DNA of 62,772 bases from Gluconobacter kanchanaburiensis NBRC 103587 (GCF_007988905.1 NZ_BJVA01000016.1:1-62772); one strand, 5' to 3'; positions 52,780-61,882 are shown, counted from the first letter of the stretch. Numbers and translations are program-made. The notes: generated by a model not told the origin, from the sequence alone.

Positions 52780-55700
52780 CAAACAATTCCTGTGAGAGGA
52801 AATACCACAGATACTTTTATTTCAGATGGAGAATCTTGACACTCTCTGTATTTGAAGTCCAACAGTGCTTTGTCCATTTGCATTTTTTGCAATTTTCTTG
52901 TTCCGCTCCATCCCTCGACTACGTCAGCACCGACAGGACCAGCGAGACCCGCTTTCGCCATCCGTGCGGCAGCCTTGGCACCGCTGTCGCCGGTTTTAGT
53001 CCGTGAAATTACGTCGATTGTGAGAATTCTCCTAAGATCGTGTTCATCGACCTGAGCAGATATTTCTAAGGTTCCTGGATGGTCGCCATGCTTTCCTGCA
53101 TTCCGTACGATGACCGATAAAGCATCATACACATGATAGTAAACTCCGCCGCTGAGTTCAAATTTTGTGCCAATTAGACGAGGTTCAGGATTGAAATCTG
53201 GAAATTCTGCTCTTGTTTCTCGAAGAGTCACTTCGACAATATCACTGATTTCGGCGACGGGCGATATATTAGGCGGCTTGTGAAACCATGACGCGACGGT
53301 ATTGAATCTATTTGCAAGCGCTATATTGACGGATTTTTCAAACCCAATTGCTTTTTGCTCCAATGCAGCGTGTTTCATTTTAAAAACGCCAAATTCCGAG
53401 CGGGCTTCTGCGATTGCATTTTGTACATGTCGAAGCTCTACTTCGAAAATATACCAACAATATTGTTCGACAATTAGTGACGCTGAGCCTTGGTCTGCTT
53501 GAGATTTCTCGTGCATCGTCTTGAGGCAAGCTAGAAGAATTTCCCATTTGTCCTTATTGTCGATCTCTGCGCTGATAACCGCTCCGCTAGGCGTCCCTTT
53601 CCCAGAAAAATGTAGGCGGGCGGTAATTGCCTCAATCGACTTCCGGAACGTTTCTAGCCATACTTCATATTGCGCCGTTGAAGAGGCACTAAGTTTATAC
53701 TCTGCGGGCTCGGGAAGGGCGTCGAGAAGTGTTCCGCGAAGCGTACCATGTCGAATACGGCGGCCGAGATACGACGCGACGCCGAAGTCTGGATTTACAC
53801 AGAATTCCCTATAACAATCTATGACTGCAAGAAGCGCTCGGACGTTGGGATCCCGATGTGCGGTCAGCTTCAGTTCCGAAAGCATTTTCTTTCCCTTGAA
53901 GTCGAAGCCCAATGGGATCGTAAATATCTCCTGGCGGATTAGGCCTGAAAAATCAGACAGTTTGGTCGAGTCGATCCACTGGCGGAAGCGAAGTGCATCG
54001 ATGTTTAGTCGAGTTTCATTGATCTGGCCCCGGACAGCTGCGATTTTGCGATCAATTCGCAATTGCTTGGCTTTGTCTCGAGAGTTCTGATCCCCGGATA
54101 TTCCCGCGTACCACTCAAGGACTTTTGCGCGGGTCTCATATACGCCCTCCGCCGTCTTAACCAAGAAAGGTATCTTGCTCAGCATCGTTTCATCTAAAAA
54201 TAATACGAAATATGGTACGATTGCTGGGTCGAGTTGGTAAACAGATTTAATAAAAGAGACTATATCGCCATCATGATGACTTATAACATAATCCTGAAAG
54301 TCGTATTTGAATTGGAAATTATCTTTTGTGCTCGGGCTGTGTTCTCGCAGGAGGGTTTGGAGAATTAATCTAACAAACGGATCATTTGCACTTTTGGCAC
54401 CGGCCCGGAGCGTGGAGGTAGAAAGAAGCCTATCGACTTCGATTGTGAGTCCCATCAAACCGCCTATGTCTTCCCGAGTCAATCCTGAGAAGTCTGGATT
54501 GCGCTCGGCAAGTTTGACCAGACCGCAGCTGCGCGAAAGGACACCTGCTGTCGCGTTGTTAAATATATTCGGCACGGGGTCGAAAATTTCAGACTGCGTC
54601 GGAACAAGATCGGCTATCGTAGCGACGCCATCGTAAAATTTTGACTCATACGCGTTAATGCCCGTCAAATCTCGTGCTCTCATCTCAGGGGTGTCGTAAA
54701 GCCGTTGAGTAGACGCACGAAAATTTCTGAAAGCTTCATTTTCCAAAAATGCTGGCGATGCTCGGAACGCGCTAAGATCTAAATGAGATTTCTCATCGCG
54801 GGGGAAGAGACCGAAGTCATAGTGAGCTGGTTGCAATCTTGCCCAAGTTTCCTCGATATCAGGATGAAATCGGATCTCTGAGGATATCACGCCGAGATCT
54901 CTATGGCATAGAATGTATAAAACAGCGTCCAGAAGGCTAAGATTGTAACTGGCGGCGATACCTTCCCTTGCGATTTCCGGAGAGAATGTGATGGGGCGAA
55001 AGCTGAGATATGAGATTTTCCGGGAGATTGTGGAACGTGGTGATAAACTTGAGAAATGTTCAAAGCCGGATTTGATGTCGAGGTATGAGAATTCAGCGCC
55101 GATTGAATCGGCGAGTGCCATCATTCCATAGTTTCTTTCGTTAATTCCATAACTGGCGAAGGTCCTTGTTGCCATTCTCCAGCATTCGGTATCTTTATTC
55201 CAGTGCCCAAGTATGAACGCAAGCTTTCGTGCTATACACAACGAATGCCCATATCGTTCGAAATTGAGTTCAAAGTTCGCGACAACTTCTTCATCATTAT
55301 CGAGAAATATCGACCGATTGATCATACCTAACGATTGTATTGCACCCGCGATTGCGTCGCTGTTTAAATTTGCGCGCAGGACTATATAGGCCGCGCGCAA
55401 GTCAGCGCGAGGAGAAAAGACAAGATCCGGTGTGCCAAAGAATGGTGGTATTGTGATGGGGAATTCTTGATGCAAATTGATGTGATTGAAGAGCGGATCG
55501 TTACGCAAGAGCTCATCAACAATAGGGAGATCTGTAGCGGTGAGGCTGCTCATCAGATTCGAGAATGTAGCTCTCGGATTTGCCTCTTCGTTTTTTGCGA
55601 GAAGACCACGAAGTAAGTCGCGGGTCCGAGTGTGTTTGATATCTCGAATGGACATTTTATTGAACTGCCGGTCTTTATTTGTTGGTGTATTTTTAATCAT
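52779..55700 (-). CDS. dtcA: Detocs sensor kinase-like protein
   Basis: A 973-residue protein, first gene of the operon, ATG 55700. The long N-terminal region (about 1-700) is helical without a recognizable motif or membrane segment, so it is a cytoplasmic sensor. The C-terminal ATPase looks like a diverged GHKL kinase: N-box YHVYDALSVIVRNAGKHG (about 855-872) and a G-rich lid GLAGPVGADVVEGWSGTRKL (about 919-938). A possible phospho-histidine is His758 in ELRHVQNAIAEA. In Detocs the kinase senses phage and phosphorylates the two receivers. The sequence is diverged enough that the sensor type cannot be named. Confidence 0.82.
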   Translation of the reverse strand: MIKNTPTNKDRQFNKMSIRDIKHTRTRDLLRGLLAKNEEANPRATFSNLMSSLTATDLPIVDELLRNDPLFNHINLHQEFPITIPPFFGTPDLVFSPRADLRAAYIVLRANLNSDAIAGAIQSLGMINRSIFLDNDEEVVANFELNFERYGHSLCIARKLAFILGHWNKDTECWRMATRTFASYGINERNYGMMALADSIGAEFSYLDIKSGFEHFSSLSPRSTISRKISYLSFRPITFSPEIAREGIAASYNLSLLDAVLYILCHRDLGVISSEIRFHPDIEETWARLQPAHYDFGLFPRDEKSHLDLSAFRASPAFLENEAFRNFRASTQRLYDTPEMRARDLTGINAYESKFYDGVATIADLVPTQSEIFDPVPNIFNNATAGVLSRSCGLVKLAERNPDFSGLTREDIGGLMGLTIEVDRLLSTSTLRAGAKSANDPFVRLILQTLLREHSPSTKDNFQFKYDFQDYVISHHDGDIVSFIKSVYQLDPAIVPYFVLFLDETMLSKIPFLVKTAEGVYETRAKVLEWYAGISGDQNSRDKAKQLRIDRKIAAVRGQINETRLNIDALRFRQWIDSTKLSDFSGLIRQEIFTIPLGFDFKGKKMLSELKLTAHRDPNVRALLAVIDCYREFCVNPDFGVASYLGRRIRHGTLRGTLLDALPEPAEYKLSASSTAQYEVWLETFRKSIEAITARLHFSGKGTPSGAVISAEIDNKDKWEILLACLKTMHEKSQADQGSASLIVEQYCWYIFEVELRHVQNAIAEARSEFGVFKMKHAALEQKAIGFEKSVNIALANRFNTVASWFHKPPNISPVAEISDIVEVTLRETRAEFPDFNPEPRLIGTKFELSGGVYYHVYDALSVIVRNAGKHGDHPGTLEISAQVDEHDLRRILTIDVISRTKTGDSGAKAAARMAKAGLAGPVGADVVEGWSGTRKLQKMQMDKALLDFKYRECQDSPSEIKVSVVFPLTGIV

Positions 55701-55975
55701 GGTATTTAACTTTGTATATCAGTGAAAAAGCCCGTCAAGGTTCGAAATTCTCCAATATTATATGCTTTATTGTATTCAAGAAGAATGTCAACCGAGATCC
55801 AAGAGGAGGTGCTTTTTTGGTCGAAGAAAGTTGTATTCTTGTGTCTAAACCGGATATTTAAAACGAAAATCCTAAACGTCTTGAGGTAGTTGAGAGCTTC
55901 GTAAAGCCGAACGTAGAAAATGACGGCATTCTATTAAGTTTTTCCGATACCTGAAAGCTCCCCCCATAGCTGCCG

Positions 55976-57624
55976 TCAGGTCTCCGGAATGTCTAATTTG
56001 AACATTGGGAATTCCAACGCTTCGATAACGCTCTTCAGGTTCTGCACGTCAATTGAGCTGGTGTAGTTCATCGTCCCTTGGCTGCGGTGTGAGGCTTCGT
56101 GTCCCAGCACCCGGTCAATCCATAACTCCCGGAAGCTCGCATTCTGATTGCGTAGCTTCGTGGAAACTGTGTGCCGAAAGCTGTGGAACGTAATCTCGGC
56201 AGGAAGGTCGAGCTTCGTTTTGAGTTTTGAGAACGCCTGTCCGAACGCGGCGCCCCTGACACCTTCGCTTGATGTCGGGAGATCCGGGAAGAGAAAGTGC
56301 TGGTCGGGCTTTAAAAAGCTCATGATGCCCGCCTTAATGAGCTGGGAGTGATGGGAACGAGCCGTGTTCCTGCGGCAGATTTCGGAGACCAGCCGTCCTC
56401 TGGATGGGGGCGGACATGGAAGCACGCCACACCTTGGATATTCTCTATGTCTTGGCCGCGCAGATTGCAGATTTCGCCCAATCGTAAGCCTGTATAGAGA
56501 GCGACGTTGACCATCCCCGCATAAGTCCTGCGGGAGATTCCGCGATGCTCCCATTGTGCCTGTGTGAGAAGAGCCAATTCTTCATCGGTCCAACAGCGTC
56601 GTTCTGTCTTCTTGGTCGTATTGAAGGACCACTGCGCCCAGGGGTTCTTGGCAACGATTTCGCGTTGCACGAGTACGGACCAGAGAGACGACAGGCGGGA
56701 GAAATGGTTCTTCACGGTCTTGCCGCTGACGGTCTCAAGCCCTTGTTCTTTGGCTGCTTCAACGGCCTTTCGAACGGGCAGGCGGTTCTTGGATTTTCCG
56801 TGTGTTGCGGGAAGGCCGAGGAGCAAATCGTGAAAGTCGCCTGCTGTTGTCCCAGTCACTTGGCTGACAGGTAGGTCTCCAAAAGCTTCGATAAATAGGT
56901 CGAGGGTTGTTTTCGTGCCCTTTATCGTGTCTGCGCTCTTGCTTGCGTCATTGAGAACAAAGCGTTGAGCCATCGCGCTAATGGTCTGGGCCTTGGTGTT
57001 CTTGCGCTTCGTTGTGACTGGAGGCAGCAAGGCTTGAGGCGGTTCGTCTTCTGGTCTCTCCTCAGCAGAGAGGGCAGGCGCAGACGTGATAGCGCTGCCT
57101 GAAGCTTTGATGTCGACGACAAGTTTGCGAAGCCCCGCAATCTCATCGCGCAGCATAGCCTCGCGGGTCTTCGTGACGGCCGCACCTACAGCCTGTGTCT
57201 GCTTCAAGCCGTTGAGGAAAGCATCGGTCTGTTCGAAATGTCCTGCGATGATGTCTAGAAAAGTGTCGACCTGCTGCGTGTAGGCTTTTGTCCGGAGCGC
57301 CTGTTGAGCCATTTCGACCTCATGTTTGGCCTCTTCTTCTTTCAGCCGGACGTTGTGATAGTTTTCCCAATCCTTCACGAACTGCTCGTAGAAACGGATG
57401 ATATCGACAGCGGTCAGGGATTTTTGTGTTGGCTCTGTCGTCATGCGCCGAATCTCCTGAAAACACTGGCCCGTTTTGGCGTACAGCAGAGCCGCTTTTT
57501 GCCGTGCGATAAGCTTACTGGAGGTTTTCAGGGGATGCGAGACTTCGCCTCGACCCAACCAAGGGCGTAGGTCTAGCGGGACAGAACGCCTGAAATAATA
57601 TTGCGATCCGACGATTCGCAGCAT
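55976..57624 (-). pseudogene. Tyrosine integrase 4 (island V), frameshifted
   Basis: A tyrosine recombinase next to the real tRNA-Leu. The N-terminal frame (56320-57624, start MLRIVGSQYYFRRSVPLDLR) holds the first catalytic arginine (LYTGLRLGEICNLR) and ends at HPEDGWSPKSAAGTRLVPI. The rest (HSQLIKAGIMSF, TFHSFRHTVSTKLRN, DRVLGHEASHRS with the final YTSS) lies in another frame. One base is missing near 56345-56352: the alternative reading joins VPI to HSQLIKAG as in the other integrases (VPVHSRLIEAG). It carries a longer coiled-coil N-terminal linker than integrases 1 and 3. As shown, it cannot make a full enzyme. Confidence 0.87.
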
Positions 57625-57714
57625 GCGTCTAACTTTCCCATTCTGGGAAAGACTGTGGGACAAAGGCCCATTTTAACGCCGAATGGTGTTTTTCTCTGTC
57701 TTTTCAATAGGTTA

Positions 57715-57740
57715 GTGGTGCGAGCTGCGGGACTCGAACC
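57715..57740. repeat. att core 5, inside tRNA-Leu (attachment target)
   Basis: The 26 bases of the tRNA-Leu 3' end (T-arm 3' half, acceptor strand, CCA and one base beyond) that recur exactly at 3638, 24494, 42768 and 47439. This is the native target because only this copy belongs to a full tRNA. Confidence 0.9.
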
Positions 57741-57801
57741 CGCACGTCCTTGAGGACTCGAGATTTTAAGTCTCGTGCGTCTACCATTCCGCCAAGCTCG
57801 C
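57716..57801 (-). tRNA. tRNA-Leu(UAA)
   Basis: An 86-base class II tRNA on the minus strand. The acceptor stem is GCGAGCT/AGCTCGC, followed by A73 and an encoded CCA. The anticodon arm is CGAGA-CTTAAAA-TCTCG with anticodon TAA. There is a long variable arm (GTCCTCAAGGAC) and a T-arm GCGGG-TTCGAGT-CCCGC. It lies 8 bases downstream of the ygjP-like gene on the same strand and may be cotranscribed with it. It is the integration target of the island array. Confidence 0.97.
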
Positions 57802-57808
57802 ACAGCCC

Positions 57809-58492
57809 TCAAGCGGCGCGCAGGAGGGCTGTACCGTTTTCTCTCAACCAGCGTTCCGCTGCAAGTCGTCCTCTGTGTCCGTTGGGTACAAAATGATCGA
57901 CCAGCGCCCAGAACTGAGGGCCGTGATTAAAATGTTGCAGATGGGCGAGTTCATGGATGATGACATAGTCACAAACATTCGTAGGAGCCATGAGCAGCCG
58001 CCAGCTTAGCATGATACGCCCTGCGCGTGTGCAACTGCCCCATCGTGTTCGGACGTCCCGTAAATCCAGACGGGTTGGATGGAGATTCATTTTTTCGGAA
58101 TGGAGCGCCAGTGTGCGAGGCAGGCGCTCTTGGGCCAGTAATTGAAGAAAATCCCGCACACGGCGAGCTGTGTGTGACGCTTCCCCGCTGACATGTAATC
58201 CTTTCTCGTCAAGCCAAGTTCCGCGCCGGGCTTCGGGTTCATGAAGGATGGGGACGCTCTGCCCTTCGATCATTACCTTTGATCCGTCAGTCAGTTCCGG
58301 GGTGGCTTGTAAGTCTGCCAGTGTTTTTGTGATCCACTCCGCCTGTTGATGTACGAACGCTAGGGCACGGTCCCGACTGATGTGGTCGGGGAGCGTGACA
58401 ATGACGTCGCCACGAACGGGCTCGATCCGCAAGGTGATACGTTTTGCCCGTTTCGAACGTTTCCAGATTAGGGGAACAGTCGGCGGCAACAT
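57809..58492 (-). CDS. YgjP/SprT-like zinc metallopeptidase (M48-type, DUF45)
   Basis: A 227-residue protein of the YgjP-like metallopeptidase family. HELAH at residues 180-184 with H190 (HLQHFNHGPQFW) gives the zinc site. WGSCTRAGRIMLSW near 151-164 is the conserved block before it. It is predicted to be cytoplasmic; the substrate is unknown in the family. It lies 4 bases downstream of the YcgN-like gene and 8 bases upstream of the tRNA, so it is the end of an operon of core genes. Confidence 0.88.
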   Translation of the reverse strand: MLPPTVPLIWKRSKRAKRITLRIEPVRGDVIVTLPDHISRDRALAFVHQQAEWITKTLADLQATPELTDGSKVMIEGQSVPILHEPEARRGTWLDEKGLHVSGEASHTARRVRDFLQLLAQERLPRTLALHSEKMNLHPTRLDLRDVRTRWGSCTRAGRIMLSWRLLMAPTNVCDYVIIHELAHLQHFNHGPQFWALVDHFVPNGHRGRLAAERWLRENGTALLRAA

Positions 58493-58496
58493 GAGT

Positions 58497-59006
58497 TCAG
58501 CCGTGGGGTCTCTTTAATGGAGGCCTCTTCAATGCATGACATAACGGGGAGCGGTCTGGCCATTCACCGGGCCAGTCTTCCAGATGATCCTCGAGAGGGC
58601 CGGCACGACGCTCGCTGATGCATCGGTCCTGCACGGAGGCACGCGAGGCATGGACGCCGAGTTCGTTCCCTGTGCGAAGAGGATGCCAGTCGGGAAGATC
58701 GAAACCATCGCGTAGCAGGCGGTAGGAACAGCTCGGAGGGAGCCAGTCGATTTCAGCTAGAAGTTTCGGGGTGAGCGTTACGCAGTCCGGAACCTTGCGA
58801 TGGCGATCTGCATAGTCGGTGCAGCGACAGGTATGGGTATCCAAAAGTCGGCAGGCAACGTTTGTGTAAACGACTTCGTCCGTGTCTTCGTCGCGCAGTT
58901 TGTTAAGACAGCAGCGGCCGCATCCGTCACAAAGGGATTCCCACTGTTCAGAAGACATCTGATCCAGCGGAACGGTTTGCCAGAAAGGGGCAGAAGGAGA
59001 GCTCAT
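58497..59006 (-). CDS. YcgN-family cysteine-cluster protein
   Basis: A 169-residue member of the UPF0260/YcgN family. The cysteine set CDGCGRCC at residues 26-33 and further cysteines at 52, 60, 62 and 75 suggest a metal or Fe-S site. DWLPPSCSYRLLRDGFDLPD and WHPLRTG are the conserved family blocks. Its ATG overlaps the stop of the permease-like gene (ATGA). The function is unknown. Confidence 0.9.
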   Translation of the reverse strand: MSSPSAPFWQTVPLDQMSSEQWESLCDGCGRCCLNKLRDEDTDEVVYTNVACRLLDTHTCRCTDYADRHRKVPDCVTLTPKLLAEIDWLPPSCSYRLLRDGFDLPDWHPLRTGNELGVHASRASVQDRCISERRAGPLEDHLEDWPGEWPDRSPLCHALKRPPLKRPHG

Positions 59007-59407
59007 AAATGGTCCACAAGGGCGCAGGCAACGGAGAAAACGGTTGCAAGAGCCAGAGAAAGAAACAGGGAAGGCATGAGGAGGGGAAGCCAGATCAGGC
59101 GCAGGCGCATTTGAAGATTGGCCCCTAGACCAATTGCTGCCCGTGTGGTGCCAGGAGGCAGGGTCAGCAGCGTTGCGGCCGTAGGGAAAATGACAGCCGG
59201 CGCGATCAGGACGCCCTCCAGCCAGCGTGGTCCGTAATGTGTGCTGGCCAGTGCGAGGGCCAGCCCTGGGCCGGGCAGAAGCAGGATCAGCCCTAGGCGC
59301 CGTAGCAAAGAGGCAGGCAATACCCGCATGAGTAGCCCGAACAGCAAACAGGCTCCCATGAGGCCCGAGAGAATGGGCGGCAGATTAAGCCTTAACAGGA
59401 AAGCCAT
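59003..59407 (-). CDS. Short ABC-permease-like membrane protein
   Basis: A 134-residue very hydrophobic protein with about four membrane segments (LSGLMGACLLFGLLMRVLPA; LGLILLLPGPGLALALAST; VLIAPAVIFPTAATLLTLPP; LPLLMPSLFLSLALATVFSV). GANLQMRLRLIWLPLLMPS resembles the EAA loop of ABC permeases, but the length is about half the usual. ATG 59407 overlaps the stop of the binding-protein-like gene (TGATG). It lies in an operon with a binding protein and a degenerate ATPase, so it is either a reduced permease or a remnant of one. Confidence 0.65.
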   Translation of the reverse strand: MAFLLRLNLPPILSGLMGACLLFGLLMRVLPASLLRRLGLILLLPGPGLALALASTHYGPRWLEGVLIAPAVIFPTAATLLTLPPGTTRAAIGLGANLQMRLRLIWLPLLMPSLFLSLALATVFSVACALVDHL

Positions 59408-60615
59408 CAGGGCGTCTGAGGTGCAAAATGGTTCTCGAACTGCTGCTCGAGAGCCGGGCCGTTCAGGGACCAGAACGCGTCGTCGACTGTCAGGAATGTT
59501 GGCGTCGTGCCAGAGGCACTGGGCATGTCCTGCAGATGTGGAGCATGCATCCTCAGTTGTGCCAGCGTGTGGCGTGCGGTGTCCGCAGGAATATTTGCCG
59601 GTACGGCCCAGAAGAGAGGCGATCGCAGGACGTCCCGGGTTCCGGCAACAAAAAGCGATGTTGCCGGACCGGCAGGTACTCTGGATTCGACGCTTGTAAC
59701 TTCCGTGCTGGGCGCGCTGAGCATGAGCGCGCTGCTCTGCTCCATGATGCGGCCTGCGTCCGCCGGGGTATGCCACCACACGATGTAGGGGCGGAGTAGA
59801 TCCAGTTTGCGAAACGCCCGGTCGACACCCTGTTGCGTACCCAGTGTCCTGTATATGTCCCGCGGAGCAACGCCATCGGCAAGAAGAGCAATTTCCAGCG
59901 TCGTTCTTGCTCCGAAATGCAGTCCGCGGCGACCGGGGTGCCGGGCCACATCCCAGAAATCCTGCCAGTTTGGCGCCGCAGGCAACCGGGATCGATCCCA
60001 GGTCAGAACGAGATCACTGACGCCGCCCGGAATACCACACTCCGGACTGTCGTCGACAGGATGCACCCACCCTCCTTGACAGGCCTGGGCCAACTGGGAG
60101 CCAGATACCAGAACGGCCATCCATTGTGGTTTGGCTGTATGCGTTCCGGTCTCGAGGGTTGACGTGATGCCATCCCACTCGACTAGCCGGAGCGTACTGT
60201 CGCCCGATGTCAGGGCGTGGGCAGCGATCGTTCCTTCGGGAACGCCAAAGCCTGGTTCGGAAACGGCGGGGGTGGCGGTCTTGCGATGGGCGGTCCGGCG
60301 ACGGTGGTGGGAGCGTGCGTGACTGTGGGCCGAGGCGGAGCCCGGCAGAAAGAGGGTGTTAAACCCATGGCTGACGGATGCCAGGAGCCTGTCCACGCCT
60401 GAGCCGGCATGACCTGAATGCTCTGTCGCATGGGCAATTGGGGGTAGCGTCAGCAGGCCGCACAGGACGGCAGCGCACAGGGCCCTTTTCCCGGAAGTCC
60501 GGTCATGGACTGGTAGAGCCTGTCGCAGGGAAGGGGCGGGCCGTATCAGAACAGAAGGATCCTCGGGGTTGAATTGGACTGAAAGGTTTCGGGCATGTTC
60601 GCGCGGGACAGGCAT
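59407..60615 (-). CDS. Periplasmic binding protein-like component
   Basis: A 402-residue protein. A signal-like segment (RALCAAVLCGLLTLPPIAHA) lies at about residues 44-63, after an unusually long N-terminal extension, so the true start may be internal. The body resembles ABC solute-binding proteins: GGVSDLVLTWDRSRLPAAPN, NWQDFWDVARHPGRRGLHFG and GVDRAFRKLDLLRPYIVWWH are typical of the spermidine/putrescine or iron type. It is encoded between the ATPase and the short permease, each junction 4 bases or less. The ligand is unknown. Confidence 0.72.
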   Translation of the reverse strand: MPVPREHARNLSVQFNPEDPSVLIRPAPSLRQALPVHDRTSGKRALCAAVLCGLLTLPPIAHATEHSGHAGSGVDRLLASVSHGFNTLFLPGSASAHSHARSHHRRRTAHRKTATPAVSEPGFGVPEGTIAAHALTSGDSTLRLVEWDGITSTLETGTHTAKPQWMAVLVSGSQLAQACQGGWVHPVDDSPECGIPGGVSDLVLTWDRSRLPAAPNWQDFWDVARHPGRRGLHFGARTTLEIALLADGVAPRDIYRTLGTQQGVDRAFRKLDLLRPYIVWWHTPADAGRIMEQSSALMLSAPSTEVTSVESRVPAGPATSLFVAGTRDVLRSPLFWAVPANIPADTARHTLAQLRMHAPHLQDMPSASGTTPTFLTVDDAFWSLNGPALEQQFENHFAPQTP

Positions 60616-60619
60616 ACTC

Positions 60620-61795
60620 TTAGTCTATTCCGGAGGCTGCCGGAAAGGCTGTTGCATGGGCAGCAGGCCAGGCAAGCTGAACGAGTGTCCCGGCAGAGGG
60701 AATTTTCTGGGATTGCAGAGGAGGACGACGTAGCTCGATTTCCGTTCCCTCGGCACAGCGGACACGCATGCGGATGTGATCGCCAAGATGGAGGCTTTCC
60801 GTCAGAATGCCTTGAACCGGCCTTTCGTCCTCGTCATCTACGCCGAGACCCTGGGAGCCGAAAAAAGGCGAAATCCGATCTGGCCTGACGCAGACTAGAC
60901 ATTCCTGTCCGACCTCGAGCTGTTCCGAAGCGATCGCCTCGACGACTCCTTCGCAGGCAAGGTGGATCCGGGCGACATCATCGCCGATGTCGAGAACCTG
61001 CCCGACCAGCGTATTGGTTTCGCCAAACAGTGTTGCAACCTGGGCGGAGGCTGGGCGGTCGTAAAGCTGTGCGGCATCCGCACACTGAAGAAGCGTGCTT
61101 CCCTGGAAAACGGCAATTTTCCCTCCAGACCTCAGAGCATCTTCCCGTCGCGAAACGGACTGGATTACGCTGAGGTTCAGGGCACGCGATACCGTTCCCA
61201 GCAGAACCGAGACACGGCGCGTAGCTTGGGGGTCGAGCTGATGCAGAGGATCGTCAAGCAGCAGCACGTCAGGGGACGTGACGAGGGCGCGGGCAAGACG
61301 CGCTCTAAACAACTGTTCGGGGGAGAGTTGTGCCGGACGAAGGCTGGAGATCCCGTCAAGGCCCAGAAGAGCAATCATCCGTCCCGCAGCCGCGTATGCC
61401 TCGGCTCGATTCATGAAGGCGGCCCGGAGGCTGAATGCGATATTGTCCCGTAGGTCCAGATGAGGAAACAGGGGGTCGCGCGGGCTGACGATCCGCATGC
61501 CCCGCTCTGAAGGAGCAGAGGATGTCACGTCCCGTTCGTTGATTCGGATGGTGCCACCCAGATGCGGCAGAAAACCGGCAAGCGCATCGAGGACAAGCGA
61601 AAGGGTATGAGGCCTGTCGCCGAAAAGGGTCAGGGTCGATGCGGGCATGAGGCGCAGGTCGATCGGGGGGGAAGCGATAGTAGTTCGCAATCCAACGACG
61701 TCCAGCACAGGCACCGCTGGCAGAGGGGCGGGGCGGGAAGAGCGGAGACTCCCCTTTTTCGGAGCCATGCGGGAAATGCCGGACAGGCCTGACAT
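60620..61795 (-). CDS. ABC ATPase-like protein with degenerate nucleotide motifs
   Basis: A 391-residue protein shaped like the ATPase of a polyamine/iron ABC importer, including a C-terminal TOBE region (LVGQVLDIGDDVARIHLACE, VCVRPDRISPF). The Walker A position reads LFGDRPHTLSLVLDALAGF, lacking GxGKS/T. The Q-loop position reads VSPRDPLFPHLDLRDNIAF with no Q. The signature is LSPEQ instead of LSGGQ, and the switch histidine is replaced (VIQSVSRREDAL). Walker B is kept (VLLLDDPL). I chose ATG 61795 with AGAGG 5-9 bases upstream; the frame extends further upstream without support. It heads the operon ATPase-binding protein-permease-ycgN-ygjP. Confidence 0.75.
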   Translation of the reverse strand: MSGLSGISRMAPKKGSLRSSRPAPLPAVPVLDVVGLRTTIASPPIDLRLMPASTLTLFGDRPHTLSLVLDALAGFLPHLGGTIRINERDVTSSAPSERGMRIVSPRDPLFPHLDLRDNIAFSLRAAFMNRAEAYAAAGRMIALLGLDGISSLRPAQLSPEQLFRARLARALVTSPDVLLLDDPLHQLDPQATRRVSVLLGTVSRALNLSVIQSVSRREDALRSGGKIAVFQGSTLLQCADAAQLYDRPASAQVATLFGETNTLVGQVLDIGDDVARIHLACEGVVEAIASEQLEVGQECLVCVRPDRISPFFGSQGLGVDDEDERPVQGILTESLHLGDHIRMRVRCAEGTEIELRRPPLQSQKIPSAGTLVQLAWPAAHATAFPAASGID

Positions 61796-61882
61796 GCAAC
61801 CTCTGTGAGAATGGATCGTTATAGGCGAAACAAAATTCAGGCCGGGAAAGCTCCGGTCGGATATACAGGAAAGGGTTTGAAG

